Both the position numbers and the translations under genes were made by a program. From Caulobacter sp. (GTDB lineage: Bacteria; Pseudomonadota; Alphaproteobacteria; Caulobacterales; Caulobacteraceae), in contig NZ_JAGIBH010000004.1 in NCBI RefSeq assembly GCF_017744445.1, positions 1-64,000 on the forward strand: a stretch of 64,000 nucleotides of DNA, read 5' to 3'. Shown here one piece after another: positions 25,134 through 34,647 of this stretch; within the stretch, counting starts at the first letter, position 1, and every line of letters starts with the position of its first letter. Below the pieces are notes generated by a model. The model saw nothing but the letters and a program-made list of their open reading frames with translations. It was not told the DNA's origin and did not search any database.

Positions 25134-27830
25134 ATGAACGTCGTCGTCGTCGAGAGCCCGGCCAAGGCCAAGACCATCAACAAGTACCTCGGGTCCGACT
25201 ACACGGTTCTCGCCTCGTACGGTCACATCCGTGACTTGCCGTCCAAGGATGGCTCGGTCGAGCCGGACAACGACTTCGCCATGAGCTGGGAAGTCGACGC
25301 CAAGGCCAGCAAGCGCGTGGCCGACATCGTCGACGCCATGAAGAAGGCCGACCGCCTGATTCTGGCCACCGACCCGGATCGCGAAGGGGAAGCGATCAGC
25401 TGGCACGTCCTGGAAGTGCTGAACAAGAAGAAGGCGCTGAAGGACAAAGCCGTCCAGCGCGTCACCTTCAACGCCATCACCAAGACGTCCGTGCTGGAGG
25501 CCATGGCCAATCCGCGCGACGTCGACATGGAGCTGGTCGAGGCCTATCTGGCCCGCCGCGCCCTGGACTACCTGGTCGGCTTCACCCTATCGCCCGTCCT
25601 GTGGCGCAAGCTGCCGGGCAGCCGCTCGGCCGGCCGCGTGCAGTCGGTCTGCCTGCGCCTGATCGTCGACCGCGAGATCGAGATCGAGCGCTTCAAGACC
25701 CAGGAATACTGGAGCGTCGACGCCGACGTGTCGGCCGGGGCCGATCCGTTCACGGCCCGCCTGGTCAAGCACGAAGGCAAGAAGCTCACCAAGTTCGACC
25801 TGGCCAACGAGACCTCGGCCCTGGCGGCCAAGGCCGCGGTGACCAACGCCGTGTTCAAGGTCGCCGCCGTCGAGAAGAAACCGGGCAAGCGCTCGCCCGC
25901 CCCGCCCTTCACCACCTCGACCCTGCAGCAGGAAGCCGCCCGCAAGCTGGGTTTCTCGGCCCAGCGCACCATGCAGGCCGCCCAGAAGCTGTATGAAGGC
26001 ATCGACATCGGCGGCGAGACCGTCGGTCTGATCACCTACATGCGGACCGACGGCGTGTCGGTCGAGCCGGAAGGCATCGCCGAGGCGCGCAGCGTGATCG
26101 GCAAGGTCTATGGCGACAACTTCGTCCCCGAGACGCCGCGCTACTACAAGGCCAAGGCCAAGAACGCCCAGGAGGCCCACGAAGCCATCCGCCCGACCAG
26201 CCTGAACCGCAATCCCGGCTCGCTGCGCCTGGAGGGTGACCTGGGCCGCCTGTACGAGCTGATCTGGAAGCGGATGATCGCCTCCCAGATGGAAAGCGCC
26301 CGCATCGAGCGCACCACGGTCGACCTGGAAAGCGCCGACGGCCAGACCGGCCTGCGCGCCACGGGTCAGGTCGTGCTCTTCCCCGGCTACCTGGCCGTCT
26401 ATGAGGAAGGCCGCGACGACGAGGAAGGCGAGGACAGCGCCCGCCTGCCGATGATCGAGGAAGGCGCCAGCGCCAAGGTCATCGAGGCCCGCGCCGACCA
26501 GCACTTCACCGAACCGCCGCCGCGCTATTCGGAAGCCAGCCTGGTCAAGAAGATGGAAGAGCTGGGGATCGGCCGCCCGTCGACCTACGCCTCGGTCCTG
26601 ACCGTGCTGCGCGACCGCGAATACGTGAAGATGGACAAGCAACGCTTCGTCCCCGAGGACAAGGGCCGCCTGGTCACCGCGTTCCTCGAGCAGTTCTTTA
26701 AGCGCTATGTCGAGTACGACTTTACCGCCGCGCTCGAAGAGCAGCTGGACCTGGTGTCGGACGGCAAGCTGGACTGGAAACAGTTCCTGCGCGACTTCTG
26801 GAAGGACTTCCACGCCGCCGTCGGCGAGATCGCCGAGCTGCGCACGACCAACGTTCTGGACGCCCTGAACGAGGCTCTGGGTCCGCACATTTTCCCCGAC
26901 AAGGGCGATGGCTCGGATCCGCGCCTGTGCCCGACCTGCCATAGTGGCCAGCTGTCGCTGAAGACCGGCAAGTTCGGGGCCTTCATCGGCTGCTCGAACT
27001 ATCCGGAGTGCCGTTACACTCGCCAGCTGGGCGTGTCGGAAGGCGATGGCGAGGCCGAGAGCGCCGACAAGGAACTGGGCCTGAACCCGGCCACCGGCCT
27101 GGCCGTGTGGCTGAAGAACGGCCGCTTTGGTCCCTATGTCGAGGAACTGGCCGCGCCGGACAGCGGCGAGAAGCCCAAGCGCTCGTCCCTGCCCAAGGGC
27201 TGGATCGCCTCGGCGATGGACCTGGAGAAGGCCCTGCGCCTGCTGTCGCTGCCGCGTGAAGTCGGCAAGCACCCGGACGACGGCAAGGTCATCACCGCGG
27301 GCCTGGGGCGCTTTGGGCCATTCGTGCTGCACGACGGCACCTACGCCAACCTGGAGAACGCCGACGAGGTGTTCGACGTTGGTTTGAACCGCGCCGTCGC
27401 CATCCTGGCCGACAAGCGCGCCGGCGGCGGACGTCCGCAACGCGCGGCCGCGGCGGCTCTGGCCGAGCTGGGCAATCACCCCGAGGACGGCAAGCCGGTG
27501 CGCGTGCTGTCGGGCCGCTTTGGCCCCTACATCAAGCACGGCGACACCAACGCCAACGTGCCCAAGGGCAAGGACCCGGCCTCCATCACCATGGAAGAGG
27601 CCGTGGCCCTGATCGCCGAGCGCGCCGCAAAGGGCGGTGGCAAGAAGCCGGCGAAGAAAGCTCCTGCCAAGAAGGCGGCCGCGAAGGCTGAAGGCGACGC
27701 GCCGGCCAAGAAGACGGCCGCGAAGAAGCCTGCCGCCAAGAAGGCCGCCGCGCCGAAGAAGACCGCTTCGAAGGCCAAGGCCGTCGAGACGACCGAGGAC
27801 GGCGCAGCCCCCTGGGACGACGAAGGCTAA
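25134..27830 (+). CDS. topA: DNA topoisomerase I
   Basis: An 898-residue type IA topoisomerase that relaxes negative supercoils. The TOPRIM domain opens with VVVVESPAKAKTINKYLG and contains ATDPDREGEAISWH; the active tyrosine is Tyr302 in GLITYMRTDG; GRPSTYASVLTVL follows. A four-cysteine zinc module (CPTC...CSNYPEC, from about residue 599) and several Gly-rich C-terminal repeats (GRFGPYVEEL, GRFGPFVLHDG, GRFGPYIKHG) come next, then a histone H1-like tail of Lys/Ala/Pro repeats (KKPAKKAPAKKAAAK) of about 60 residues. ATG 25134 is chosen because family proteins start at this point. It probably heads a unit with the next gene and rnr. Confidence 0.97.
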   Translation: MNVVVVESPAKAKTINKYLGSDYTVLASYGHIRDLPSKDGSVEPDNDFAMSWEVDAKASKRVADIVDAMKKADRLILATDPDREGEAISWHVLEVLNKKKALKDKAVQRVTFNAITKTSVLEAMANPRDVDMELVEAYLARRALDYLVGFTLSPVLWRKLPGSRSAGRVQSVCLRLIVDREIEIERFKTQEYWSVDADVSAGADPFTARLVKHEGKKLTKFDLANETSALAAKAAVTNAVFKVAAVEKKPGKRSPAPPFTTSTLQQEAARKLGFSAQRTMQAAQKLYEGIDIGGETVGLITYMRTDGVSVEPEGIAEARSVIGKVYGDNFVPETPRYYKAKAKNAQEAHEAIRPTSLNRNPGSLRLEGDLGRLYELIWKRMIASQMESARIERTTVDLESADGQTGLRATGQVVLFPGYLAVYEEGRDDEEGEDSARLPMIEEGASAKVIEARADQHFTEPPPRYSEASLVKKMEELGIGRPSTYASVLTVLRDREYVKMDKQRFVPEDKGRLVTAFLEQFFKRYVEYDFTAALEEQLDLVSDGKLDWKQFLRDFWKDFHAAVGEIAELRTTNVLDALNEALGPHIFPDKGDGSDPRLCPTCHSGQLSLKTGKFGAFIGCSNYPECRYTRQLGVSEGDGEAESADKELGLNPATGLAVWLKNGRFGPYVEELAAPDSGEKPKRSSLPKGWIASAMDLEKALRLLSLPREVGKHPDDGKVITAGLGRFGPFVLHDGTYANLENADEVFDVGLNRAVAILADKRAGGGRPQRAAAAALAELGNHPEDGKPVRVLSGRFGPYIKHGDTNANVPKGKDPASITMEEAVALIAERAAKGGGKKPAKKAPAKKAAAKAEGDAPAKKTAAKKPAAKKAAAPKKTASKAKAVETTEDGAAPWDDEG

Positions 27831-27867
27831 TCTGTTCAGGCTGTAGGGAGGGGAGTACAGTTTCATC

Positions 27868-28242
27868 ATGACGACGCTGGAACGTCCCCTGCCGCTGCAT
27901 GTTGTGGTGTCCGCGCTGATCCTGTGCTGCGTGGGCGGCTTCGCCATGGGCCTGACCAACGCCATGAAGATCGACCGCGGCGGGGCTGAAACCTCCAAGC
28001 AGCCGCTGGCCGAGGTGTCGGGCGTGCCGGTCAAGGACGCCGCCCCCGCCCTCGCCTACGAACCGCCGCCGGTCGAGAAGCCCAAGCCCAAGGCCGTCGA
28101 GGTCGAGACCGCCGAGCAGGAAGCGCCGATCGCCGCCCCGGTCGTCGAAGCTCCGCCCTCGACGCCAACGCCCGCCGCCGCCCCGGCCGCGCCGAAGCCG
28201 GCCGAAGCGCCGCCGCCTCGGTCGATCGAGGATTTGTACTAG
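27868..28242 (+). CDS. Single-pass membrane protein with Pro/Ala-rich tail
   Basis: A 124-residue protein with one N-terminal transmembrane segment (HVVVSALILCCVGGFAMGLTN) and a low-complexity Pro/Ala/Glu periplasmic tail ending RSIEDLY. No domain is recognised. It lies 37 bases after topA and in the same direction, so co-transcription is likely. A paired palindrome separates it from rnr. Confidence 0.7.
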   Translation: MTTLERPLPLHVVVSALILCCVGGFAMGLTNAMKIDRGGAETSKQPLAEVSGVPVKDAAPALAYEPPPVEKPKPKAVEVETAEQEAPIAAPVVEAPPSTPTPAAAPAAPKPAEAPPPRSIEDLY

Positions 28243-28255
28243 GGTCTTTTTCTCT

Positions 28256-28385
28256 CCGCCTCCCCGGCGAAAGCCGGGGCCCAGATCGAACCCACCGACG
28301 CCGCCATTCGTAGCTGGCGCTAAGGCGCATCCCTCCCAGACGCTCAAGCTGAATCTGGGCCCAGGCTTTCGCCGGGGAGACGGCG
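28256..28385. repeat. Intergenic inverted repeat, family E
   Basis: Arms around 28256-28288 and 28351-28385 are inverse copies. Each contains the hairpin CCCCGGC-gaaa-GCCGGGG or its complement, followed by GCCCAGAT. About 60 unrelated bases lie between. It fills the gap before rnr. Confidence 0.8.
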
Positions 28386-28443
28386 TTGGGGCATATCCAT
28401 AGCCCACGTTTCCCTAAGCCGTGCGAACGCGGTAAGGCAGGAC

Positions 28444-30726
28444 ATGGCCAAACTTCGCCCGACCAAGACTTTCAAGCCCAAGCCTCCCGCCGGCCTGCCC
28501 GACAAAGACACGCTGATCGCGTTCCTGCGCGACGCCGGTGAGAGCGGCAAGGCCGACATCGCCCGGCACTTCGGCCTCAAAGGCGCTGATCGCCGCGCCC
28601 TGCGCGAGATGATCCGCGAGCTGGAGGCGCAAGGCGCGCTGGCCAAGCGCGGCCGCAAGGGCTTCGCCGAAGCCGGCTCCCTGCCCCCGGTCGGCGTGGC
28701 CGACGTGGTCGAGCGCGATGGCGACGGCGAGCTCTATGTGAAGCTGACCAAGTCCGACGACGACGTGCCGAACGTGCGCCTGGCCCCGTCCAAGGGCGAG
28801 GCCTCGGCCGGCGCGCCGGGCCTGGGCGACCGCCTGCTGGTCCGTTTCGAGCGGCTGGAGACCGGCGAGTTCGAGGCCAAGCTGATCAAGCGCCTGGGCC
28901 AGAGCGCTCACAAGGTGCTGGGCGTCATCCGCAAGCACCGCAAGGAAATCCGCGTCGAGCCGGTCGACCGTAAGTCCAAGGACAACCTAGTCCTGGATCC
29001 CAGCGTCGCCCACGACCTGAAGGACGGCGACCTCGTGATCGCCCAGGTCGGCACGTCGGCCGGCCGCTACGGTCCCAAGCCCGGCAAGGTGCTGGAGGTC
29101 GTGGGGACCGAGAACGATCCCCGCGCCGCCTCGCTGATCGCCATCCACAGCCACGGCATCCCGACCGGCTTCTCCGAAGAGGCCGAACGCGAGGCCAAGG
29201 CCGCCGTCGAGCCGACCCTGGCCGGGCGGGAGGACCTGCGGCATCTGCCGTTCGTGACCATCGACCCGGTGGACGCCCGCGACCACGACGACGCCGTCTT
29301 CGCCCATCTCGACGAGGACGCGACCAATGTCGGCGGCTGGGTGGTCTGGGTGGCCATCGCCGATGTCGCCGCCTACGTCCGCCCCGGCTCGGCCCTGGAC
29401 CGCGACGCCCGCGAGAAGGGCAACAGCGTCTACTTCCCCGACCGCGTCGAGCCGATGCTGCCCGAGACCCTGTCGAACGGCCTGTGCTCCCTGCGTGAAA
29501 GCGAGAACCGCGCCACGCTGGCCGTGCGGATGGTGTTCGACAAGTCGGGCCGCAAGAAGGGCCACAAGTTTGTGCGCGGCCTGATGCGCTCGGCCGCCAA
29601 GCTCAGCTACGAGCAGGCCCAGAGCGCCATCGACGGCCAGCCGGACGATAAGAGCGGACCGCTGCTGGACCCGATCCTCAAGCCGCTGTGGGAAGCCTAC
29701 CGGACGATGAAGATCGGCCGCGACGCCCGCTCGCCCCTGGCGATCGAGAGCGACGAGCGCCGCATCATCATCCGTGACGGCGAGATCGCCTCGATCACCA
29801 AGCGCGCGAGCCTGGAAGCCCACAAGCTGATCGAGGAAATGATGGTGCAGGCCAATGTCTGCGCCGCCGAGAGCCTGGAGGCCAAACGCTCGCCCCTGAT
29901 CTACCGGGTGCACGACACGCCCAGCCTGGAGAAGGTGCAGAACCTCGCCGACTTCCTGCAGACCCTGGAGATCCGCTGGAACAAGGGCGAGGCCCCGCAG
30001 ACCGCCCGGTTCAACAAGCTACTGGACGAGACGCGCGAGAGCCCGAATGCGGCGATCATCAACGAGGTGGTCCTGCGCACCCAGATGCAGGCCCACTACA
30101 GCAGCGACAATATCGGCCACTTCGGCCTGAACCTGGCCAAGTACGCCCACTTCACCAGCCCGATCCGGCGGTATGCCGACCTGATCGTGCACCGGGGCCT
30201 GATCCGGGCGCTGGGGCTGGGCGACGATGGCCTGACCGACCAGGACATCGCCCAGATCAAGGACACGGCCGAGGTCATCACCCACGCCGAGCGCCGGGCC
30301 ATGGCCGCCGAGCGCGACGCTACCGACCGCTACATCGCCGCCTTCCTGGCCGACCGCGTCGGCGCCAGTTTCGAGGGCCGGATCACGGGCGTCACCCGCT
30401 TTGGCCTGTTCATCAAGCTGGCCGACACCGGCGCCGACGGCCTGGTCCCGGTCTCGACCCTGGGCGCGGAGTTCTTCATCCACGACGACAAGATGCACGC
30501 CCTGGTCGGCGAGCGGACCGGCAAGCGCTGGCCGCTGGGCATGGGCGTCGAGGTCAAGCTGGTCGAGGCCACGCCGGTGACCGGCGGCCTGCTGTTCGAG
30601 ATGCTCAGCGAGCCGATGGCGCCGGATCCCAAAGCCCCACGTCCTCGCTTGGGCGCGCGGCGTCAGGCGGCGGTGAAGCCACGCGGCGGTCTGCCGAAAG
30701 GCGTCCGGCGCGGCAAGCGGCGGTAG
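28444..30726 (+). CDS. rnr: Ribonuclease R
   Basis: A 760-residue 3'-5' exoribonuclease that degrades structured RNA. In order: an N-terminal winged-helix region (LIAFLRDAGESGKADIARHFGL), cold-shock domains, the RNB catalytic domain with VTIDPVDARDHDDAVFAHLD (magnesium-binding aspartates) and GNSVYFPDRVEPMLPETLSNGLCSL, ARFNKLLD and HYSSDNIGHFGLNLAKYAHFTSPIRRYADLIVHR, then a C-terminal S1 domain (SFEGRITGVTRFGLFIKL) and a basic tail. Its TAG stop directly abuts the convergent esterase stop. Confidence 0.96.
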   Translation: MAKLRPTKTFKPKPPAGLPDKDTLIAFLRDAGESGKADIARHFGLKGADRRALREMIRELEAQGALAKRGRKGFAEAGSLPPVGVADVVERDGDGELYVKLTKSDDDVPNVRLAPSKGEASAGAPGLGDRLLVRFERLETGEFEAKLIKRLGQSAHKVLGVIRKHRKEIRVEPVDRKSKDNLVLDPSVAHDLKDGDLVIAQVGTSAGRYGPKPGKVLEVVGTENDPRAASLIAIHSHGIPTGFSEEAEREAKAAVEPTLAGREDLRHLPFVTIDPVDARDHDDAVFAHLDEDATNVGGWVVWVAIADVAAYVRPGSALDRDAREKGNSVYFPDRVEPMLPETLSNGLCSLRESENRATLAVRMVFDKSGRKKGHKFVRGLMRSAAKLSYEQAQSAIDGQPDDKSGPLLDPILKPLWEAYRTMKIGRDARSPLAIESDERRIIIRDGEIASITKRASLEAHKLIEEMMVQANVCAAESLEAKRSPLIYRVHDTPSLEKVQNLADFLQTLEIRWNKGEAPQTARFNKLLDETRESPNAAIINEVVLRTQMQAHYSSDNIGHFGLNLAKYAHFTSPIRRYADLIVHRGLIRALGLGDDGLTDQDIAQIKDTAEVITHAERRAMAAERDATDRYIAAFLADRVGASFEGRITGVTRFGLFIKLADTGADGLVPVSTLGAEFFIHDDKMHALVGERTGKRWPLGMGVEVKLVEATPVTGGLLFEMLSEPMAPDPKAPRPRLGARRQAAVKPRGGLPKGVRRGKRR

Positions 30727-31713
30727 CTAGTTGGCGCGGATCGCCGCCTCCAGGCGGTCCGCCATCATCTTCTGGTCCGCGATCGACGGGTGCCAGTGGC
30801 AGGCGCCGCGGTCCATGTCGGTGATCCGCACCGCCTTGGCGCCAGTGCGGTCGGCCACGTCCGCGACGTCCGCGGCGAAGGTGTCGCCGGCGATCAGGAA
30901 CACCCGCGCACCGGGCCGGCTGGCCTTCAGGCCCTGGACGAAGGCCACATAGGTCTCGCGGTAGTCGTGACGCAGCGCCGCCTCGTCGGCCCAGGTCTCA
31001 CCGGCGTGCAAGGGTGTGGAGAAGTCGTTGGTGCCCAGGCCCACGACCACGACGTCCGGCTTCCAGGGATCATTAGCGGCGATGCGCGGTTCGCCCTGGC
31101 CCGGGATAAGGCGCGGAAACAGCACCGGGAGCGGCTCGCCCGCCGCCGTGCCGTTGTAGTTCCGCACCACGCCCCGCCCCGAGAAGGCCTCGATGCGATA
31201 GTCGGCATCCAGGCGAGCGGCCAGGATCGGTCCGAAGGCCAGGCTGGTGTCGGTCAGGTCGTGAACCTGCTGTTCGCTGCAGTCGCGACTGGTCGAGCGC
31301 ACGCCGTAGCCGACGGTGTGGGAGTCACCGATGAACTCGATGCGGCGCGGGCGCGAAGACGCCGGCAGCGCCCTGCCCTTCTCGACGAAGAAGCCTTCGA
31401 ACCGCGCCGAGCCGGTCTGGCTCTCGGTCAGCTTGTCCAGCCGCACCACGTGCGCGCCCGGCCCCAGGTCGCCCAGCTTCAGGCGCGTCTCGCCGGGATT
31501 GGCCAGTTCCGCCTTGCGGACGCCGTCGACGCTGACCGCCAGGTGCTCGGCGCCGGGCTGGACCGCGATCTCGACCTCGGGGCCGGTGAAGCGGCCCTCG
31601 AAATAGACCCCCGGCCAGCCGAAGTCGTACGCGCCCTCCGGCGCGGGCGCCACGCGCCCCCCGATGTTCAAGGGTGTCTGGACGAGGGCGGCGGCGAGGA
31701 GAAGCGCGAGCAT
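30727..31713 (-). CDS. Secreted SGNH esterase, CE2-like
   Basis: A 328-residue exported esterase. After a signal peptide (LALLLAAALVQ) comes an N-terminal beta-sandwich like that of CE2 acetylxylan esterases (GVYFEGRFTGPEVEIAVQPG). The SGNH domain has block I FIGDSHTVGYG (nucleophile Ser), block III VVVGLGTNDFS and block V CHWHPS (catalytic His). CE2 enzymes remove acetyl groups from plant polysaccharides, consistent with a plant-polymer-degrading Caulobacter; the substrate is not proven. It ends at the base after the rnr stop. Confidence 0.85.
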   Translation of the reverse strand: MLALLLAAALVQTPLNIGGRVAPAPEGAYDFGWPGVYFEGRFTGPEVEIAVQPGAEHLAVSVDGVRKAELANPGETRLKLGDLGPGAHVVRLDKLTESQTGSARFEGFFVEKGRALPASSRPRRIEFIGDSHTVGYGVRSTSRDCSEQQVHDLTDTSLAFGPILAARLDADYRIEAFSGRGVVRNYNGTAAGEPLPVLFPRLIPGQGEPRIAANDPWKPDVVVVGLGTNDFSTPLHAGETWADEAALRHDYRETYVAFVQGLKASRPGARVFLIAGDTFAADVADVADRTGAKAVRITDMDRGACHWHPSIADQKMMADRLEAAIRAN

Positions 31714-31767
31714 GTCCTCTTCTCAAGCGGGATGCGCGCCGCGTCAAACCCCGCTATGGCGTGAGGC

Positions 31768-32916
31768 ATGCGCGCAGAGATCGAACCCTTCCACGCCATC
31801 GCCATCAGCCGCCTGGCTCACCAGTTGAAGGCCGAGGGGCGCTCGATCATCCACATGGAGTTCGGCCAGCCCTCGACGGGCGCGCCCAGCAAGGCGATCG
31901 CGGTGGCGCACCAGATCCTCGACGCCGAGGCCATGGGCTACTGGGAGAGCCCGCTGCTACGCGAACGGATCGCCCAGCGCTACCAGACCCTCTACGGCGT
32001 CACGGTCGAGCCCGAGCGGATCGTGCTGACCTGCGGGGCCTCGCCGGCCCTGGTCTTGGCGCTGTCCAGCGTGTTCACGCCCGGCGACCGCATCGCCCTG
32101 GCCCGCCCCGGTTATGTCGCCTATCGCAACAGCCTGAAGGCCCTGCATCTGGAGCCGGTCGAGATCGCCTGCGGACCGGAAGACCGTTTTCAGCTGACCG
32201 CCAAACACTTAGCCGAACTGGACCCCGCCCCCGCCGGCGTCATCGTCGCCAGCCCCGCCAACCCGACCGGCACGATCATCGCGCCCGAGGAGTTGGAGGC
32301 CATCGCCAAGGTCTGTCGCGAGCGCGGCATCCGCATCATCAGCGACGAGATCTATCACGGCCTGTCCTATACCGGCCGCACGCCCTCGATGCTGGAGTTC
32401 GCGCCCGACGCCCTGATCGTCAACAGCTTCAGCAAGTACTTCAGCATGGCCGGCTGGCGGCTGGGCTGGCTGCTGGCGCCGCTGGGCGAGGACCTGGACC
32501 GGGCGCGGGCCTATGTCGGCAACCTGTTCCTGACCGCGCCGTCGCTGTCCCAGCACGCGGGCCTGGCGGCCATGGACTGCATCGACGAGCTGGAAGCCCA
32601 TATCGACGTCTACCGCGCCAACCGCCAGCTGATGCTGGACGCCCTGCCGGCCTTGGGGCTGCGCAAGATCGCGCCGCCGGATGGGGCCTTCTACATCTGG
32701 GCCGACATCGGGCACCTGACGGATGACTCGCTGGGGTTCTGCCAGCAGTTGCTGAAGGACACCGGCGTGGCGACCGCGCCCGGCGTCGACTTCGACCCGG
32801 TCGAGGGCAAGCACTTCATCCGCTTCAGCTTCGCGGTGTCGACGGCGGAGGTCGAGGAGGCCTTGCGGCGGGTGACGCCGTGGTTCGCGGCCCGCTCAGC
32901 ACAGGCCCCCACCTGA
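31768..32916 (+). CDS. Class I/II PLP-dependent aminotransferase
   Basis: A 382-residue fold-type I aminotransferase. Key regions: HMEFGQPSTGAP, YTL-like LTCGASPALVLALSSVF, SPANPTGTIIAPEEL (Asn binding the cofactor), ISDEIYHGLSYT (Asp and Tyr) and NSFSKYFSMAGWRLGWLL with the Schiff-base lysine in SFSKYFS; FIRFSFAV carries the substrate-carboxylate Arg. The substrate is not evident. The last residues (AQAPT) and the TGA stop lie inside a family A repeat, so the C terminus was probably reshaped by repeat insertion. Confidence 0.9.
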   Translation: MRAEIEPFHAIAISRLAHQLKAEGRSIIHMEFGQPSTGAPSKAIAVAHQILDAEAMGYWESPLLRERIAQRYQTLYGVTVEPERIVLTCGASPALVLALSSVFTPGDRIALARPGYVAYRNSLKALHLEPVEIACGPEDRFQLTAKHLAELDPAPAGVIVASPANPTGTIIAPEELEAIAKVCRERGIRIISDEIYHGLSYTGRTPSMLEFAPDALIVNSFSKYFSMAGWRLGWLLAPLGEDLDRARAYVGNLFLTAPSLSQHAGLAAMDCIDELEAHIDVYRANRQLMLDALPALGLRKIAPPDGAFYIWADIGHLTDDSLGFCQQLLKDTGVATAPGVDFDPVEGKHFIRFSFAVSTAEVEEALRRVTPWFAARSAQAPT

Positions 32917-33048
32917 CCCGCTACGCGGGTCTGTCCGCCCCCAAGCGGGGCGGACAGCTCAGCCCCGCCCGCCGCGCCGGGCGCGTATCTCCCCCCCTTT
33001 GGGGGAGGGGGACCGGCGAAGCCGGTGGAGGGGCCAGCGCCGCCCCCT
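32895..33048. repeat. Intergenic palindromic repeat, family A, copy 2 (inverse of copy 1)
   Basis: This is the inverse of 17039-17187 in its outer parts: CTCAGCACAGGCCCCCACC at the left and GGTGGAGGGGCCAGCGCC at the right, with the hairpins CCGCCCCCAAGCGGGG and CCGGCGAAGCCGG. The inner part differs. It spans the gap between the convergent aminotransferase and amidohydrolase genes and supplies the aminotransferase stop. Confidence 0.85.
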
Positions 33049-34345
33049 ACTTCTTCTCCAGATAATCCAGCGCCATAAACACCTCCGCCTTCACCCCCGT
33101 CTCGAACACCGCCTCGTCCACGTCAAAGAACGGCGAGTGATTGGCCGGGGCCGTCGCCGCCGGCACGTCCGCCTTCCGCCCGCCCAGCTGCACGAACACC
33201 CCCGGGACCTTTTCGGCGTACATCGAGAAGTCCTCGGCCCCCGTCACCAGCGCCGCCTTGTCGTCCACCTTGCCCGGCGAGGCCTTTTCCAGGCTGGCCT
33301 TGACCCAGCCCGACAGCGCCGGGTCGTTGTAGGTCACCGGATAGGGCTGGCTGAACACCGCCTCGGCCTTGGCGCCGTAGCGGTCGCCGATGCTGGCCAC
33401 GGCCTTCTGCACCTTGGCGACCAGGTCCTCGTGGCGCGCCTTGGAGAAGGTCCGCATGGTCCCCTCCATCTTCAGGTCCTCGGGGATGATGTTCTGGCGC
33501 ATGCCCATGTTGATCACCGCGATGGTCACCACCGACGGCGAGGCTCCGACATCGACCTGGCGAGCGGCGATCTGGTTCATGGCCTGGATGATGTCGGCGG
33601 CGACGCTGGCCATGTCGACGCCGGCCCAAGGCCGCGCGCCGTGGGTCTGCTTGCCCTTCACCGTGATCGTCAGGCGGTCGGACGAGGCGTAGAAGCCCTC
33701 GGGGCGATAGTTCAGCTGATGCGCGTCACCGGGGCCGATATGGACGCCGAAGATCGCGTCGACCTTGGGCTGGTCCAGCGCCCCGTCGCGGATCATCAGC
33801 TTGGCGCCGCCCTCCTCGCCGGCCTGCGGGCCTTCCTCGGCGGGCTGGAAGATCAGGACGACCGTGCCCTTGATGTCCTTCTTCATGCCGGCCAGCACCG
33901 TGGCGGTCCCCAGCAGCATGGCCACGTGGGTGTCGTGACCACAGGCGTGCATGACGGGCACCGTGCGGCCCTCCCAGGTCGCCGTGACCTTGGAGGCGAA
34001 CGGCAGGCCGGTCTTCTCCTCGACCGGCAGGGCGTCCATGTCGGCGCGCAGGGCCACCACCTTGCCGGGCTTGCCGCCCTTCAGGATGCCCACGACACCG
34101 GTCTTGCCGACGTTCTCGCGGACCTCGAAGCCCAGGGCCTTCAGTTCCTTGGCGATCAGGGCCGAGGTTCGGACCTCCTGGTTGCCCAGTTCGGGATGCT
34201 CGTGGATATCGCGCCGCCAGGCGATGACCTTGGGCTGCACGGCCTTGGCCGCCGCCTCGACCTGCGCCTTGGACGGCGCCGCCATCGCGGGCGCGCCAAC
34301 CGCCAGGCCGGCGACCAGAGCCAGCGTCGAAATCCGTCCGATCAT
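33047..34345 (-). CDS. Exported M20D amidohydrolase/carboxypeptidase
   Basis: A 432-residue metallopeptidase with signal peptide (cleavage after APAMA). Metal-binding and catalytic motifs of the M20 amidohydrolase group: WRRDIHEHPELGNQE, VVALRADMDALPVEE, VMHACGHDTHVAMLLGTA and VLIFQPAEEGPQAGEEGGAKLMI, and ALVTGAEDFSMYAEKVPGVFV near the end. The family hydrolyses N-acyl or peptide-like amides such as hippurate and indole-acetyl amino acids. ATG 34345 follows GAGGGG at good spacing and starts the signal peptide; the open frame upstream is repeat sequence. Confidence 0.9.
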   Translation of the reverse strand: MIGRISTLALVAGLAVGAPAMAAPSKAQVEAAAKAVQPKVIAWRRDIHEHPELGNQEVRTSALIAKELKALGFEVRENVGKTGVVGILKGGKPGKVVALRADMDALPVEEKTGLPFASKVTATWEGRTVPVMHACGHDTHVAMLLGTATVLAGMKKDIKGTVVLIFQPAEEGPQAGEEGGAKLMIRDGALDQPKVDAIFGVHIGPGDAHQLNYRPEGFYASSDRLTITVKGKQTHGARPWAGVDMASVAADIIQAMNQIAARQVDVGASPSVVTIAVINMGMRQNIIPEDLKMEGTMRTFSKARHEDLVAKVQKAVASIGDRYGAKAEAVFSQPYPVTYNDPALSGWVKASLEKASPGKVDDKAALVTGAEDFSMYAEKVPGVFVQLGGRKADVPAATAPANHSPFFDVDEAVFETGVKAEVFMALDYLEKK

Positions 34346-34431
34346 GGTGAGCCCCTCGAGAATAAGATGCGAGCTTGGGGCGCGTCTCGTCGGAGGGTCA
34401 AGCTCGCCTCCTCCCAACAACCAAAAACACC

Positions 34432-34580
34432 CGCCTTCCTCGCCCTTGTGGCGAGGACCCATGCGTCGGCTGGGCGCGGTATGAACGGCGCGCGCCGCCA
34501 GCGTGCCCCCCCCCCCGTCCCTCACCCTCTAAGCTGAACGATGGGCCCTAGGCACAAGGCCTAGGGAGGCAAGGTTGGGG
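34432..34580. repeat. Intergenic repeat, family C, copy 1, with 11-base C tract
   Basis: The left part CCTTCCTCGCCCTTGTGGCG (continuing AGGACCCATG) and the right part ATGGGCCCTAGGCACAAGGC (continuing CTAGGGAGGC) recur in the same orientation at 44870-45017. A run of 11 C lies at 34506-34516. The 302-base gap between the amidohydrolase and NUDIX genes is mostly this element. Confidence 0.8.
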
Positions 34581-34647
34581 AGAAGGATCCGGAATTGACG
34601 CCGCGTCGCCCTTTCCACCCAGTACGAACGGGATCAACCTCGCCGCC

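Noticed and set aside
25587..28034. Open frame of 815 codons on the minus strand opposite topA
   Set aside because: Antisense of topA with no recognisable domain and biased composition.
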